Assembly (NCBI GenBank): GCA_029262055.1
Contig: JAJDAD010000011.1
Coordinates: forward strand, 1-64,000
Length of the DNA stretch: 64,000 nt
From: Candidatus Zhuqueibacterota bacterium
Lineage (GTDB): Bacteria > Zhuqueibacterota > Zhuqueibacteria > Oceanimicrobiales > Oceanimicrobiaceae
Reading direction: 5' to 3'
The first letter of the stretch is position 1; each line of letters starts with the position of its first letter. The translations under genes and the position numbers were made by a program. Of the stretch, positions 45,366-57,463 are shown in pieces. The notes beneath the pieces were generated by a model that worked only from the letters and a program-made list of their open reading frames with translations, made no database searches and was not told where the DNA came from.

Positions 45366-46566
45366 GTCTCGTTTTCAATACTCGTGTATAGGCTTCCAGT
45401 GTCTTGTCCATTATCAGATTCCAAGTAAAATGCTCATCCACTAGTTTCGCCGCATTAGCGCCCATTGTCGCACGTAATCCCGGCTCGCTCAACAAAGTGG
45501 CCAAATCCTCTGCTATTTCATCCGGCTCGCACGAAGTGACCAGGCCTGCGCGGTATTCTTCGACGATGCCCATACGACACTTGTCCGTGATCAGGACGGG
45601 CGTGCCGAAGGCCAACGCTTCCAATATAGCCATTGATGAGCCTTCTGAAAAAGACGTTAACGCGAAAATGTCGGCACGCTTGAGAAGGTGAGACTTTTTT
45701 GAGCCTGCCACCAATCCGATGAACGTAACGTGGTCACATAAATCCAGAGCTTCGATGAGATTGGCCAGGTCTTTTTTGTGGTCCACTTCATCTGGTCCCG
45801 CGACAACTAACAGGACGTTGGGATGCTCGGCAACAACTTGCGCCAGCGCGCGAATCAGCAGAGGGAGCCCTTTGGTGGGATGGATACGACCGAGGAATAA
45901 TATGACTTTCTTTCCAGAATAGTCAAAAGCCTGAGTAGCATCGCCAGTGCTCGGTGAATCAGGCACTGCCACGCTAACCCCGTTGGGAATAATGGCCACA
46001 TCAGAGTCAATGCCTTGACAACGCAACTGCGCAAGCTCAGCGTCGGACAAGGCTATCAACATACCCGCTTTGCTTAAGACACGTTTCCCGATCAGCTTCA
46101 TGTAGACAAGTTTCTTGAGTTTTCTGTGTCTCAATCTGTAAGCATCAAGCATCCCATGGATGTGAACAATGTACGGGACATCCTTTCTGTTGCAAATTTT
46201 CGCCGCTTGCAACGCCGGATAACAGAAGAATTCATGCAGGTGCACGATGTCGAAATCAGCGACATGCTGATTCAGGTATTGCCTTAACTCAGGAGAGTAA
46301 AAAAAGCCAACGGTTCGGCTGATATAGGGCAGAAAAGAAAAAGCTTTCTCGACCCGAATGCGCTTGAAATAGAGAACTTCCAGTCCGTCGTAGGACCTTG
46401 GATTGAGGCCATACGAAAACTCCTGATCGCCGTTTGCTGTCGTTGTGGCCACCACGACCTTGTGTCCCTGGCTTTGGAGCTGCTTGCCAAGCTGCAGCAC
46501 AACATGAATTGGGCCACCATATTGCCATGCCGGAGCAAAATATGGGATAACCTGAAGAATTGTCAT
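45346..46566 (-). CDS. GT4-family glycosyltransferase
   Basis: This 406-residue GT-B enzyme has the acceptor-side start VIPYFAPAWQYGGP.HVVLQL and the donor site ILFLGRIHPTKGLPLLIRA, VVAGPDE and SEGSSMAILEALAFGTPV with the EX7E motif. It is one of three GT4 enzymes in the locus; sugar specificity is not predictable. Its start overlaps the previous gene by 4 bases (ATGA). Confidence 0.93.
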   Translation of the reverse strand: MTILQVIPYFAPAWQYGGPIHVVLQLGKQLQSQGHKVVVATTTANGDQEFSYGLNPRSYDGLEVLYFKRIRVEKAFSFLPYISRTVGFFYSPELRQYLNQHVADFDIVHLHEFFCYPALQAAKICNRKDVPYIVHIHGMLDAYRLRHRKLKKLVYMKLIGKRVLSKAGMLIALSDAELAQLRCQGIDSDVAIIPNGVSVAVPDSPSTGDATQAFDYSGKKVILFLGRIHPTKGLPLLIRALAQVVAEHPNVLLVVAGPDEVDHKKDLANLIEALDLCDHVTFIGLVAGSKKSHLLKRADIFALTSFSEGSSMAILEALAFGTPVLITDKCRMGIVEEYRAGLVTSCEPDEIAEDLATLLSEPGLRATMGANAAKLVDEHFTWNLIMDKTLEAYTRVLKTRHESTVD

Positions 46567-47738
46567 CGCCCGTTACTTCCGTTGCCATCAAGAAATCTCT
46601 CTGAGATTACCCTCCATGACAGTTGCTGTTGTACCAATTGCCGACCCACACGGCCCATGTCTTGCCGCACCTCGGGATGTGACACAAGAAAGTCAATCTT
46701 GCTACAAAGATCAGATGCGTCACCAAGCCGATAGCAGAGTCCGTTTCCATCTGTGGTTCGTTCCCTCACAGGCTCAAGGTCGCAACCAATTATTGGACGG
46801 CTGCAAGCCATCGCCTCTAGCATACTCGCTGATATGGTGTCACCCCACACGCAAATATCCGCCGCGCTATAGTATTCTGGCAAACGTCTGTTGAGAACAA
46901 AATCATGAAAAATCACCATTCGTCGCTTCTCATCATCAAGCAGACTCAGCAGATGTTGTTTGTAATGCCAGTCCACTGAACCGACCATAAGAAGATGTAC
47001 CTTGTCGCCTGCTACCTGTGAAAAAGCTCGTATCAACGTTTCGACACCCTTGTCCGGATTGATCTTGCCGGTACTGACCAGTAGTATATCCGACTCGGAG
47101 ATGTCCAAGTATTCCCTAAGCCTCTCTCTTTGACTCCTATCATATACATACAAATCGCTGTCAGCACCAAGAGGTATATGTTCAATTTTTTCTCGCGGAA
47201 TTCCATATAGCTTTTGCATAATCTCACAGGACTCATCTGTTACTCCGATGAACTTTTCCACCTGATCAAGGTGGCTGCCAATCCGCCTGCGCTTCATTCC
47301 GTTATAGTATCTCGCCAGCCAGCTCTTGTTCCTCACATGCTCTATAAGATGCTCGTCAACTACAAGTTTGAATCTATGTCCACGTTGTTTGAGCCTCATC
47401 GTTCTAAACGCATTTGCCAGTATATTGTGCACAATTACACAGTCCGGCTTCAAACTCAGGATGGTGTCTTCGAGATTAAGTAGCCAAACTCTGTACTTGA
47501 GCTCAGCAAACGTTCTGAGACGAATGACGGGGATGCCTTCCTCCACCCGATGTCCGGCACCGCGGATTCTCCGGCCTATGAGGGGTTTGTAGGCTACATC
47601 GTAATTTCGAAAAGGATAGTATCTATCTGACGTTATCACTGTCACATTATGGCCACATCGAATCTGTTCTCTTGCCAAGAAATACTCCTGATAGCCAAGA
47701 CGAGGTTGAAAGTAATTTATTACGTGGACGATATTCAT
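46563..47738 (-). CDS. GT4-family glycosyltransferase
   Basis: The 391-residue enzyme uses ATG 47738, which overlaps the polymerase stop (ATGA); the open frame extends 22 codons further upstream without support. It starts NIVHVINYFQPRLGYQEY. Donor-site motifs are LLVSTGKINPDKGVETLIRA and WGDTISASMLEAMACSRPII. It assembles the repeat unit at the cytoplasmic face. Confidence 0.92.
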   Translation of the reverse strand: MNIVHVINYFQPRLGYQEYFLAREQIRCGHNVTVITSDRYYPFRNYDVAYKPLIGRRIRGAGHRVEEGIPVIRLRTFAELKYRVWLLNLEDTILSLKPDCVIVHNILANAFRTMRLKQRGHRFKLVVDEHLIEHVRNKSWLARYYNGMKRRRIGSHLDQVEKFIGVTDESCEIMQKLYGIPREKIEHIPLGADSDLYVYDRSQRERLREYLDISESDILLVSTGKINPDKGVETLIRAFSQVAGDKVHLLMVGSVDWHYKQHLLSLLDDEKRRMVIFHDFVLNRRLPEYYSAADICVWGDTISASMLEAMACSRPIIGCDLEPVRERTTDGNGLCYRLGDASDLCSKIDFLVSHPEVRQDMGRVGRQLVQQQLSWRVISERFLDGNGSNGR

Positions 47739-49066
47739 GGCCGTAGATGGTTTGGTGTCCCTTCTCGCCGTAGCCAGCGTAATTCGCTTATTAGAGCGTA
47801 GCACAAGAATGTACTCAGCACCCCGAAAGTCATTAGGGAGGTAAATAGTCCCGATGCGGCGAGTTTAGCACAGTTGATGATCAGAGCTACGTAAGCGCCC
47901 ATTACAAGAGACGTTTTTCTCGCAAGCGAAAACCAAAGATTGTAGGCTTGTAGAAGCATTCCTACGAGGAACGATGTGCCGATTGTGCCCAGATAGCCGA
48001 AATCCGCCCAGGCATCACCGATGAAGACGCAATTCCATGTCGTATGAAACTTGCTAAAAAGCTGTCTTGGAATAAAAGTATGTGGTGGAATTGCGTCTGC
48101 ACCAGCGAACGAGGCGACCATTTGCGAACTTGCCCCTAACAGAAAGTCGTGCTTTTCAGGATAAGTGTCGAAATAGAGTTGCAGGACTCGATTCGGTTCC
48201 ATAGTCAGACGAAACCACGTATTGTAGAGCGCTTGCCCGTAGCCAATGTCATATTGGATCGTAAACAAGAAAGGAACTGCTGCCAACAAGATAAATGCCA
48301 CAAAAACAAATGTTTTTAGCAAATCTAACTTCAGGCTCAAACCATTGTGACGCACGTAGTGGCAGACGAACAAACCGATCAGAAAAAACAATGCCGTGCC
48401 TTTGTGGCCGGACACTACTCCGTGATAGATGTTCAGCGCCGCAAGCGACCAGAATGCTATTGAGTACCATCCGGTCTTTATCATCTCTTTGGCGAAATAG
48501 AATACGAACGCAAGAAAAGGCAGTAACGCCGCCCCACCGATATTTGCAAGGTAGTGCGCAAAGCTATTTGCAGAAGCAGTAGTTTTCCCAAACAGGAGTC
48601 TTGCGACCTGATAATTCTCCGGGGCAATATCACCAAGCAGCAACGACAATGGGTTGAGTATCGTGGTCGCCGCATACAACTTGTAAACCATCAAGGCAGT
48701 CAACGAAATTACGACAGGCCAGAAAAGCAATGGGTTAGCCCCAAGCGTTGGCACAAAACGAATCCGGCGTTCCCTTCTCGCCGCGCCATGGGAAATGGCA
48801 TCTACCATCAAGATTCCGCCCAACATGCAGACGTACATGACAACAAGATTGAGTATGTAAGTAACCAAACTCTCAGTTGAGATTTGTACGCCCAGCTTTG
48901 GGTTGATGCCAATTGAAAACGGTACATTAATTCCATGGAATACAAATACCAGGGTGATGAAGAGGGTGAAGGTATTTATGACCGTAAAGCACTTGGTCGA
49001 CCTCTGAAACAGGACGAGCATCCATGCAAGAAAACCAAACCAAATTACAGTCAATAACAGGTTCAT
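47735..49066 (-). CDS. Wzy-like O-antigen/exopolysaccharide polymerase
   Basis: The 443-residue protein has about ten to twelve TM helices with a large periplasmic loop late in the sequence (about 290-350, with FDTYPEKHDFLLG and DAIPPHTFIPRQLFSKF). Length, topology and the short cytoplasmic ends fit the poorly conserved Wzy family (oligosaccharide repeat-unit polymerase). It would join undecaprenyl-linked repeats in the periplasm together with the Wzz/GumC-like protein. It is one base after the deacetylase gene. Confidence 0.82.
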   Translation of the reverse strand: MNLLLTVIWFGFLAWMLVLFQRSTKCFTVINTFTLFITLVFVFHGINVPFSIGINPKLGVQISTESLVTYILNLVVMYVCMLGGILMVDAISHGAARRERRIRFVPTLGANPLLFWPVVISLTALMVYKLYAATTILNPLSLLLGDIAPENYQVARLLFGKTTASANSFAHYLANIGGAALLPFLAFVFYFAKEMIKTGWYSIAFWSLAALNIYHGVVSGHKGTALFFLIGLFVCHYVRHNGLSLKLDLLKTFVFVAFILLAAVPFLFTIQYDIGYGQALYNTWFRLTMEPNRVLQLYFDTYPEKHDFLLGASSQMVASFAGADAIPPHTFIPRQLFSKFHTTWNCVFIGDAWADFGYLGTIGTSFLVGMLLQAYNLWFSLARKTSLVMGAYVALIINCAKLAASGLFTSLMTFGVLSTFLCYALISELRWLRREGTPNHLRP

Positions 49067-49067
49067 G

Positions 49068-50306
49068 TTACCTTATAATGGTTTCCAAGTGTTGTACAAC
49101 CTCCCCAATTGGCGCTACCCAAACTTCATCATCTTCCGTGATTCGTTTTAGTATCTCGCGGTACGTTTGTTGAACACCGGGATTCTCGACTGGGTCAAGA
49201 TACTCCTGATGAAAATCGAGTACTAAACAGCCACCAACTTGTTTTACCCGGCGCATAAATTCTTCAAATTGCTCTACATACCGCGATGGTTGGTCAATCC
49301 GTGGTGAGTCCATCAGTTGGAACGGTACCTCCCACAGCTGTCCTAGACGATCATCCAGCAAAGGAACTGGATAGGGAATGCAAGTTCCTGCACGGAAGCC
49401 ATTGTTCCCACCGCTCCATCCCATATTCGAGCTGTATCGAAAGCCTGCTTTGGCATAGAGCTCCCAACTTCTCGGAAAAACAACGCGCAGGTAATGATGT
49501 CGGCACCCCTGAACCTCACTACCCAAAATGTTCTCGAGGTTGTGCTTTTGGCGTATTAGATATTCACTGTTCAGGTGCCCGTAATAAGCTGCATGTAGGC
49601 CGACCTCCCAACCGTTTTCGTGGAGCCGCCTTATCACTGTGCGGACCCGCGGATCCTTGTAGCTGTACCGGCGCCCCTCCAGGCTAAGCGCCCTGTCCAA
49701 AGCCAAAAAAAAGAATGTAGAGCGAACTCCATGCTCATCTTCCAATTCCATCCACTGATCAAAAGCGTAGACTGGATCGTAATCCAAAGCTCGCCATCGC
49801 GTAATGCGCTCGTGGGTGTCACGGTAGTGTTGAACCTTTCCCCTCATGCAAAACAGGGCGAGCTTAAACCACCAACTTGCCTGACGAAGCACTTTAAATG
49901 ACGTCCCGTCAAACAGGTCAACATCATGAGTCAGGCAAACTGCAGCCTTCCTTCCATCGGGCCAACGAGCCGCGGGTTGAAAGTTCATATCCTTGAGTGC
50001 ATCTACCAGAACCTGGTCAATAACAGGCTTCCCGCTCAAGTTGGAGCGAGCCAAGTCACTTTGATCAAATGGGAATCTCCCGCGACGGTCATGAAGCCCA
50101 CAATCAGCCTCTTCCAGTCTAGTAAGGGTTTCGTAATTCAATCTTGCTAGCTCGTCCAAACACAATTGCCTGCTTAGGCCGTGACCAGCTAGGTAATCTG
50201 CATGACGCAGTCCCACTTTGACTGGCGTCGCGAAATCCAGTTCTCCAAATTCGCGTGAATTGCAGAAAAAGTCCATTCGCTGGACAAGGAACTCTCTATG
50301 TTCCAA
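49068..50306 (-). CDS. polysaccharide deacetylase (NodB-like) family protein
   Basis: The 412-residue protein starts with TTG at 50306 (AAGGGTGG upstream), with ATG 50276 as the alternative. The NodB-like core shows VCLTHDVDLFDG (catalytic Asp and metal Asp), WEVGLHAAYYGHLNSE (metal His) and LVLDFHQEYLDP near the end. No signal peptide or TM is seen, so it may act in the cytoplasm on lipid-linked or nucleotide-linked sugar. The first 120 residues have no assigned domain. It overlaps the PHP gene by 11 bases. Confidence 0.82.
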   Translation of the reverse strand: MEHREFLVQRMDFFCNSREFGELDFATPVKVGLRHADYLAGHGLSRQLCLDELARLNYETLTRLEEADCGLHDRRGRFPFDQSDLARSNLSGKPVIDQVLVDALKDMNFQPAARWPDGRKAAVCLTHDVDLFDGTSFKVLRQASWWFKLALFCMRGKVQHYRDTHERITRWRALDYDPVYAFDQWMELEDEHGVRSTFFFLALDRALSLEGRRYSYKDPRVRTVIRRLHENGWEVGLHAAYYGHLNSEYLIRQKHNLENILGSEVQGCRHHYLRVVFPRSWELYAKAGFRYSSNMGWSGGNNGFRAGTCIPYPVPLLDDRLGQLWEVPFQLMDSPRIDQPSRYVEQFEEFMRRVKQVGGCLVLDFHQEYLDPVENPGVQQTYREILKRITEDDEVWVAPIGEVVQHLETIIR

Positions 50307-51003
50307 GACTTGCCACCCTTCTGACGATGAGTCGCGTCATGTTCCACCAACCGTGTTTCTTGTAAGTCTGGATCAATGTCGAGTAGCGTAAGCTCCACTT
50401 CTGCGAGGATTCATCTAAACGGTCCAGCCCCACTGTATGAATTGGCTTCGAAATCAGGAGCTCGCGGAGAGACTGTTGCTCTGATGGTAGTGAGTCATTT
50501 TGAATCTCGTTATAAACCCTCCCAATATCCCAAATTGAGTGCGCATCGCTGCCAGCTACAACTGGCCGCCTGCTGGCCAGCAAGGTGACCTCCTCATTTA
50601 GACTCCTTGGGCACCGTGCGTTCAACGCTTCTATGAAATCGAACCTGTCCCACGCATGATGTGGCAGGTTCTTATGAGATTTAAGTGGGTGTGGCAGGAC
50701 TGCCACCCCCCCTCTTTCGTGTATCTCCTCAATGACAGAGCAGTAATCAAAACTCAGAATGTCCCGACTTACGAAGAGTCCGATAACATCACCGATGTCT
50801 GTTTTTTTTTCAATGCCGGGAATAAACAGCAAACCGAGTCGCTTGGCATGAAAAGCGGCTTCATCATTGTTTTCAACGCTGTCGTGGTCTGTCAAAGCGA
50901 ACCCATCCAGTCCCGTTCTCTTGACCACCTTCGCGATCGTCGCTGGGCGCATTCTGCAGTCGAATGAAGCATTTGAGTGGATATGGAGATCAAGCCTAAT
51001 CAT
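50296..51003 (-). CDS. PHP-domain phosphoesterase
   Basis: This 235-residue protein has the PHP metal-site motifs: LDLHIHSNASFD (HxH), ALTDHDSVEN (DHD), FIPGIEKKT (Glu), VLPHPLKSHKN and AGSDAHSIWDI. The set is complete, so it should be a metal-dependent phosphoesterase or hydrolase. It directly follows the ATP-grasp gene (stop and start abut) and overlaps the deacetylase, so all three are translated together. The substrate is unknown. Confidence 0.9.
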   Translation of the reverse strand: MIRLDLHIHSNASFDCRMRPATIAKVVKRTGLDGFALTDHDSVENNDEAAFHAKRLGLLFIPGIEKKTDIGDVIGLFVSRDILSFDYCSVIEEIHERGGVAVLPHPLKSHKNLPHHAWDRFDFIEALNARCPRSLNEEVTLLASRRPVVAGSDAHSIWDIGRVYNEIQNDSLPSEQQSLRELLISKPIHTVGLDRLDESSQKWSLRYSTLIQTYKKHGWWNMTRLIVRRVASLGT

Positions 51004-52185
51004 CTAGCACCCAGGCCTGCCGTTTGGATATCTTAGTTCGCCATGGATGGCCCGCTTGACAATAGCTCCGAGCTCACGGAAGAGCTCAACCACTGTCGGA
51101 ACTGGATCTCCCAATTCTATGTTCCATGTGTTTCTCATTCTTCGGTCAAAAAGGACTCCCAGAACCGTGCGCAACTCTCCGGGGAAACCTGCAATCAAGG
51201 CGAGTTCGCCCCGAAAAGGCCAGTGGCAAACCGTGTTGTTTGAGAAGTTCATTACCGGCTGAAAAGAGTCGCCCAAGGCCGTCTGGACTGCGTAGACGGG
51301 AAAGTCCACTCCTGACTTGATTGCAAGTTCTAACGAGCCCCAAAATTTGGGATTGATCTCCATGAGCCTGAACTCATCATCACGGACATCTCGTTTGAAC
51401 TCCACCATTGCAACGCCATTCCACTTGAGATGGCTCAGCACACGTCTACCAAGTTCTTCAAGGCGACGGTGATGAAAGCTCTCGGCCAAAACACTGGGGC
51501 CTCCCGTTATTGGGTACTCTCTGATTCTGTGATGCATAAACTGACAAAGGATCTCGCCCTCACGGCAGAGAGCAAAGTAGCCGTATCCGTCCCCCCTCAC
51601 GTATTCCTGCACCAAGATTTCCGGTTCAGACGTCTGCCTCCAAAACTGATCGACCTGATATCGGAGTTGTGATGGGCGATTTACATACCGCGCTCCGAGG
51701 CCATCTGGCCCCTTCAATACGAGCGGAAACGTCAAGTCGCACGAAAATGGCCCCTGGTCATCTCTATCCAGAAATTGGGTCCTCGGAATCGGCACTCCGA
51801 TTTTTTTCGCGAACCGAAAACTGCTGACCTTACTGGCGGCAGTTTGCATGCCGTCCTGCCACGCAGTTACCAGGACCTTGATTCCGGCACGCTCGAAAGT
51901 ATCGATGTGCCGCGAGAACAACACGTTGGCAAAGAACGAGATTGGCAAGACAGCAGCAGCACGTTGCTGTTGCGCAAAGTCGACCAGCTGTTGAATTATG
52001 ACCTCCCTGGAATCTGTTTTTCGCATACGTCTGTATGCTGAACAATACCTTGAGAAACAGCCGTAATCCGCCACCTTACTCTCGCCAAAGCCGACCGTGG
52101 CTACGCGAAAACCGGCTCTAGCAAGGCTACGCACAGCCGAGATGCTGTGAGGAAAGCCGGGGTCAGTAACGACAACCGTTCGCAT
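51004..52185 (-). CDS. ATP-grasp carboxylate-amine/thiol ligase family protein
   Basis: This 393-residue protein has the ATP-grasp core: FPLVLKGPDGLGARYV (Lys binding ATP), ILVQEYVRGDGYGYFAL and RLMEINPKFWGSLELA (Glu and Asn binding Mg). The N-terminal part resembles the preATP-grasp domain of carbamoyl-phosphate synthase-like enzymes (VVVTDPGFPHSISAVRSLARAG). It should ligate a carboxylate to an amine or similar nucleophile using ATP. Inside a polysaccharide locus it may add an amino acid or other acyl group to a sugar; that is inference. Confidence 0.85.
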   Translation of the reverse strand: MRTVVVTDPGFPHSISAVRSLARAGFRVATVGFGESKVADYGCFSRYCSAYRRMRKTDSREVIIQQLVDFAQQQRAAAVLPISFFANVLFSRHIDTFERAGIKVLVTAWQDGMQTAASKVSSFRFAKKIGVPIPRTQFLDRDDQGPFSCDLTFPLVLKGPDGLGARYVNRPSQLRYQVDQFWRQTSEPEILVQEYVRGDGYGYFALCREGEILCQFMHHRIREYPITGGPSVLAESFHHRRLEELGRRVLSHLKWNGVAMVEFKRDVRDDEFRLMEINPKFWGSLELAIKSGVDFPVYAVQTALGDSFQPVMNFSNNTVCHWPFRGELALIAGFPGELRTVLGVLFDRRMRNTWNIELGDPVPTVVELFRELGAIVKRAIHGELRYPNGRPGC

Positions 52186-52191
52186 TCAATC

Positions 52192-53002
52192 TTACCTTTT
52201 TCTCAGCACCATGAACGTCGACGCACCCATAAAAGGCAAAAACCGGCGAAGGAATGAATCCTCTATCCAATCGAATGCGCTAATCATGGCCGGTGCACGC
52301 CTCCCTATCACACTTATAATCCGCGCCGGCAGTGGCCATAGGAAGACGCCCTCTTTGTGAACCATTTGCAGGCCATATCTCGATTTGAGCAGTTTGTATA
52401 TCGACCAATAGGTGTGCCGAAAATGCTTGACCAACTCCGTGGGATACGGTACATTTCGCAAAACCATGCGCCTGAAAAGGAATCCAAGCAGGAGCCCAAA
52501 GTAATAACCGCTCAAGACGTTCGGCATGCTGATTACGACCAGCCCTCCGCTTTTCAACTTGGATTCGATAGTATCAAGCGCGGGGCCTATCGCGGCAAGA
52601 TGTTCCAGAACCTCTGAGCAGATGATCAGATCAAAGTGATCATCAGGCAGCCGCAGGGATTCTATTGGTTCGTTACAAAATTCAACATTCCTTCTACCGT
52701 TTTTTGCAACCCACTCTTCCGCAAGAATCAGTTCCCTAACGTCGGAATCCACGCCATATACCTGACGCACCCCAAGTGCACTCAGCAGAACAGAAATGGG
52801 GCCTTTGCCACAGCCGAGGTCAAGAGCAACGCACTTGTCAAGATCGATTGTCAAATACTTGGTGAGGAGCCTTCTGACCGCATCGATCCGCCGGCGATGA
52901 AAATGTCTCCAGACGCACCAGTCTTGGTCATAATTGTGATATTTGTCGAGCTGACTCTGAAAATCATCCCGTGGCACGGAATACTCGATGAAGGTTCGTT
53001 CG

Positions 53003-53013
<11 letters not shown>
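52192..53013 (-). CDS. SAM-dependent class I methyltransferase
   Basis: The 273-residue protein uses ATG 53013, which overlaps the flippase stop by 11 bases. The frame extends far upstream inside the flippase gene and is not used. SAM motifs are VALDLGCGKGPISVLLSALG (motif I), YGVDSDVRELILA, FDLIICSEVLEHLAAIG and LVVISMPNVLSGYYFG. It probably methylates a sugar or lipid-linked intermediate of the polysaccharide. The substrate is unknown. Confidence 0.88.
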
Positions 53014-56269
<3,256 letters not shown>

Positions 56270-56297
56270 TCCATCTGCTCACCAAGGTAAGTTAGCC

Positions 56298-57404
56298 TCA
56301 AACGCTCAAAACCTTCTTCACCGCCGCAACCACATATTCCAACATCTCCTCTGTCATCTCAGGATAATTCGGCAAACTCAAGACCCTCTCACCGGCACGC
56401 TCCGCAACCGGAAAACTCCCGGCTCCGAGACCCATAAAACCGTAACACTTTTGTAAATGCAGGGGCCTGGGGTAGTGAATCGCCGCACCGATGCCGGCTT
56501 CATTTAGCTTTTGCTTGACCTGGTCGCGATGATCAACCTGGATGACATACAAATGGTAGACACTCTCAGCCCAGGATGATTCCTTCGGCGTTTGAATGGC
56601 GGGGATATCTTTGAATGCGTCGCTGTAAAATGTCGTGATTTCCCGGCGGCGTTGGTTCCATTCGTCCAGATGGTTGAGCTTGACGCCCAGGACTGCACCC
56701 TGAATCCCGTCCAGCCGGCTGTTGAATCCCATCACATCATTTTCGTATTTCTTCGCGGAGCCGTGATCCCCCAGCATGCGCACAGCGTCTGCCACTTTAG
56801 GATCGTTGGTCACGATCCCACCTGCGTCACCGTAGGCGCCAAGGTTCTTTCCCGGATAGAAACTGAAACTAGCCACGTTGCCGAATGAGCCGACTCGTTT
56901 CCCTTTGTAGCGTGCGCCATGAGCCTGGGCCGCATCCTCGATCACTTTCAAATCGTATTTTTTGGCAATGGCCAGGATGGCATCCATGTCTGCCGGATGG
57001 CCGTAAAGGTGTACCGGAATGATCGCCCGTGTCCGCTCGGTTATGGCCGCTTCGATTTTTGACGCATCAATGGCATAGTTCTCCGGGTCGATGTCGACAA
57101 AGACATTCTTGCCACCCACCCAGTGCACTGCTTCGCCGGTGGCCGTAAACGTAAAGGCAGATGTGATTACTTCGTCGCCGGCCTTGATGCCGACGGCGCG
57201 CAGTGCCAGCATCAGAGCATCCGTGCCGTTTGCGACGCCCACGGCAAATCCGGTTTCGCAGTACTTCGCAAATGCTTGCTCAAATTGCTTGCTCCTGGGC
57301 CCGCGCACGAACTGCGTATTCTCGATCACGTCCGCAATAGCAGCCGTGACCTCCTCCTTGATCGTGTGGTATTGCGCCCGTAAATCAGCTTGTGGAATTT
57401 TCAT
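56298..57404 (-). CDS. DegT/DnrJ/EryC1/StrS sugar aminotransferase
   Basis: This 368-residue PLP enzyme shows VANGTDALMLALRA, VIEDAAQAHGARYKGKRVG and FSFYPGKNLGAYGDAGG, where Lys186 forms the Schiff base. SRLDGIQGAVLGVKLNHLDEW is typical of the QdtB/WbpE-like group. It transfers an amino group to a nucleotide keto-sugar. No separate keto-sugar maker other than Gmd is nearby, so GDP-4-keto-6-deoxymannose (giving perosamine) or a sugar made elsewhere are both possible. GAGGGA precedes the ATG. Confidence 0.93.
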   Translation of the reverse strand: MKIPQADLRAQYHTIKEEVTAAIADVIENTQFVRGPRSKQFEQAFAKYCETGFAVGVANGTDALMLALRAVGIKAGDEVITSAFTFTATGEAVHWVGGKNVFVDIDPENYAIDASKIEAAITERTRAIIPVHLYGHPADMDAILAIAKKYDLKVIEDAAQAHGARYKGKRVGSFGNVASFSFYPGKNLGAYGDAGGIVTNDPKVADAVRMLGDHGSAKKYENDVMGFNSRLDGIQGAVLGVKLNHLDEWNQRRREITTFYSDAFKDIPAIQTPKESSWAESVYHLYVIQVDHRDQVKQKLNEAGIGAAIHYPRPLHLQKCYGFMGLGAGSFPVAERAGERVLSLPNYPEMTEEMLEYVVAAVKKVLSV

Positions 57405-57463
57405 GGTTCGATTCCCTCGTGATATTTCTCAACAGAATAGCCAGTTGCTCACTCTACCCTACC

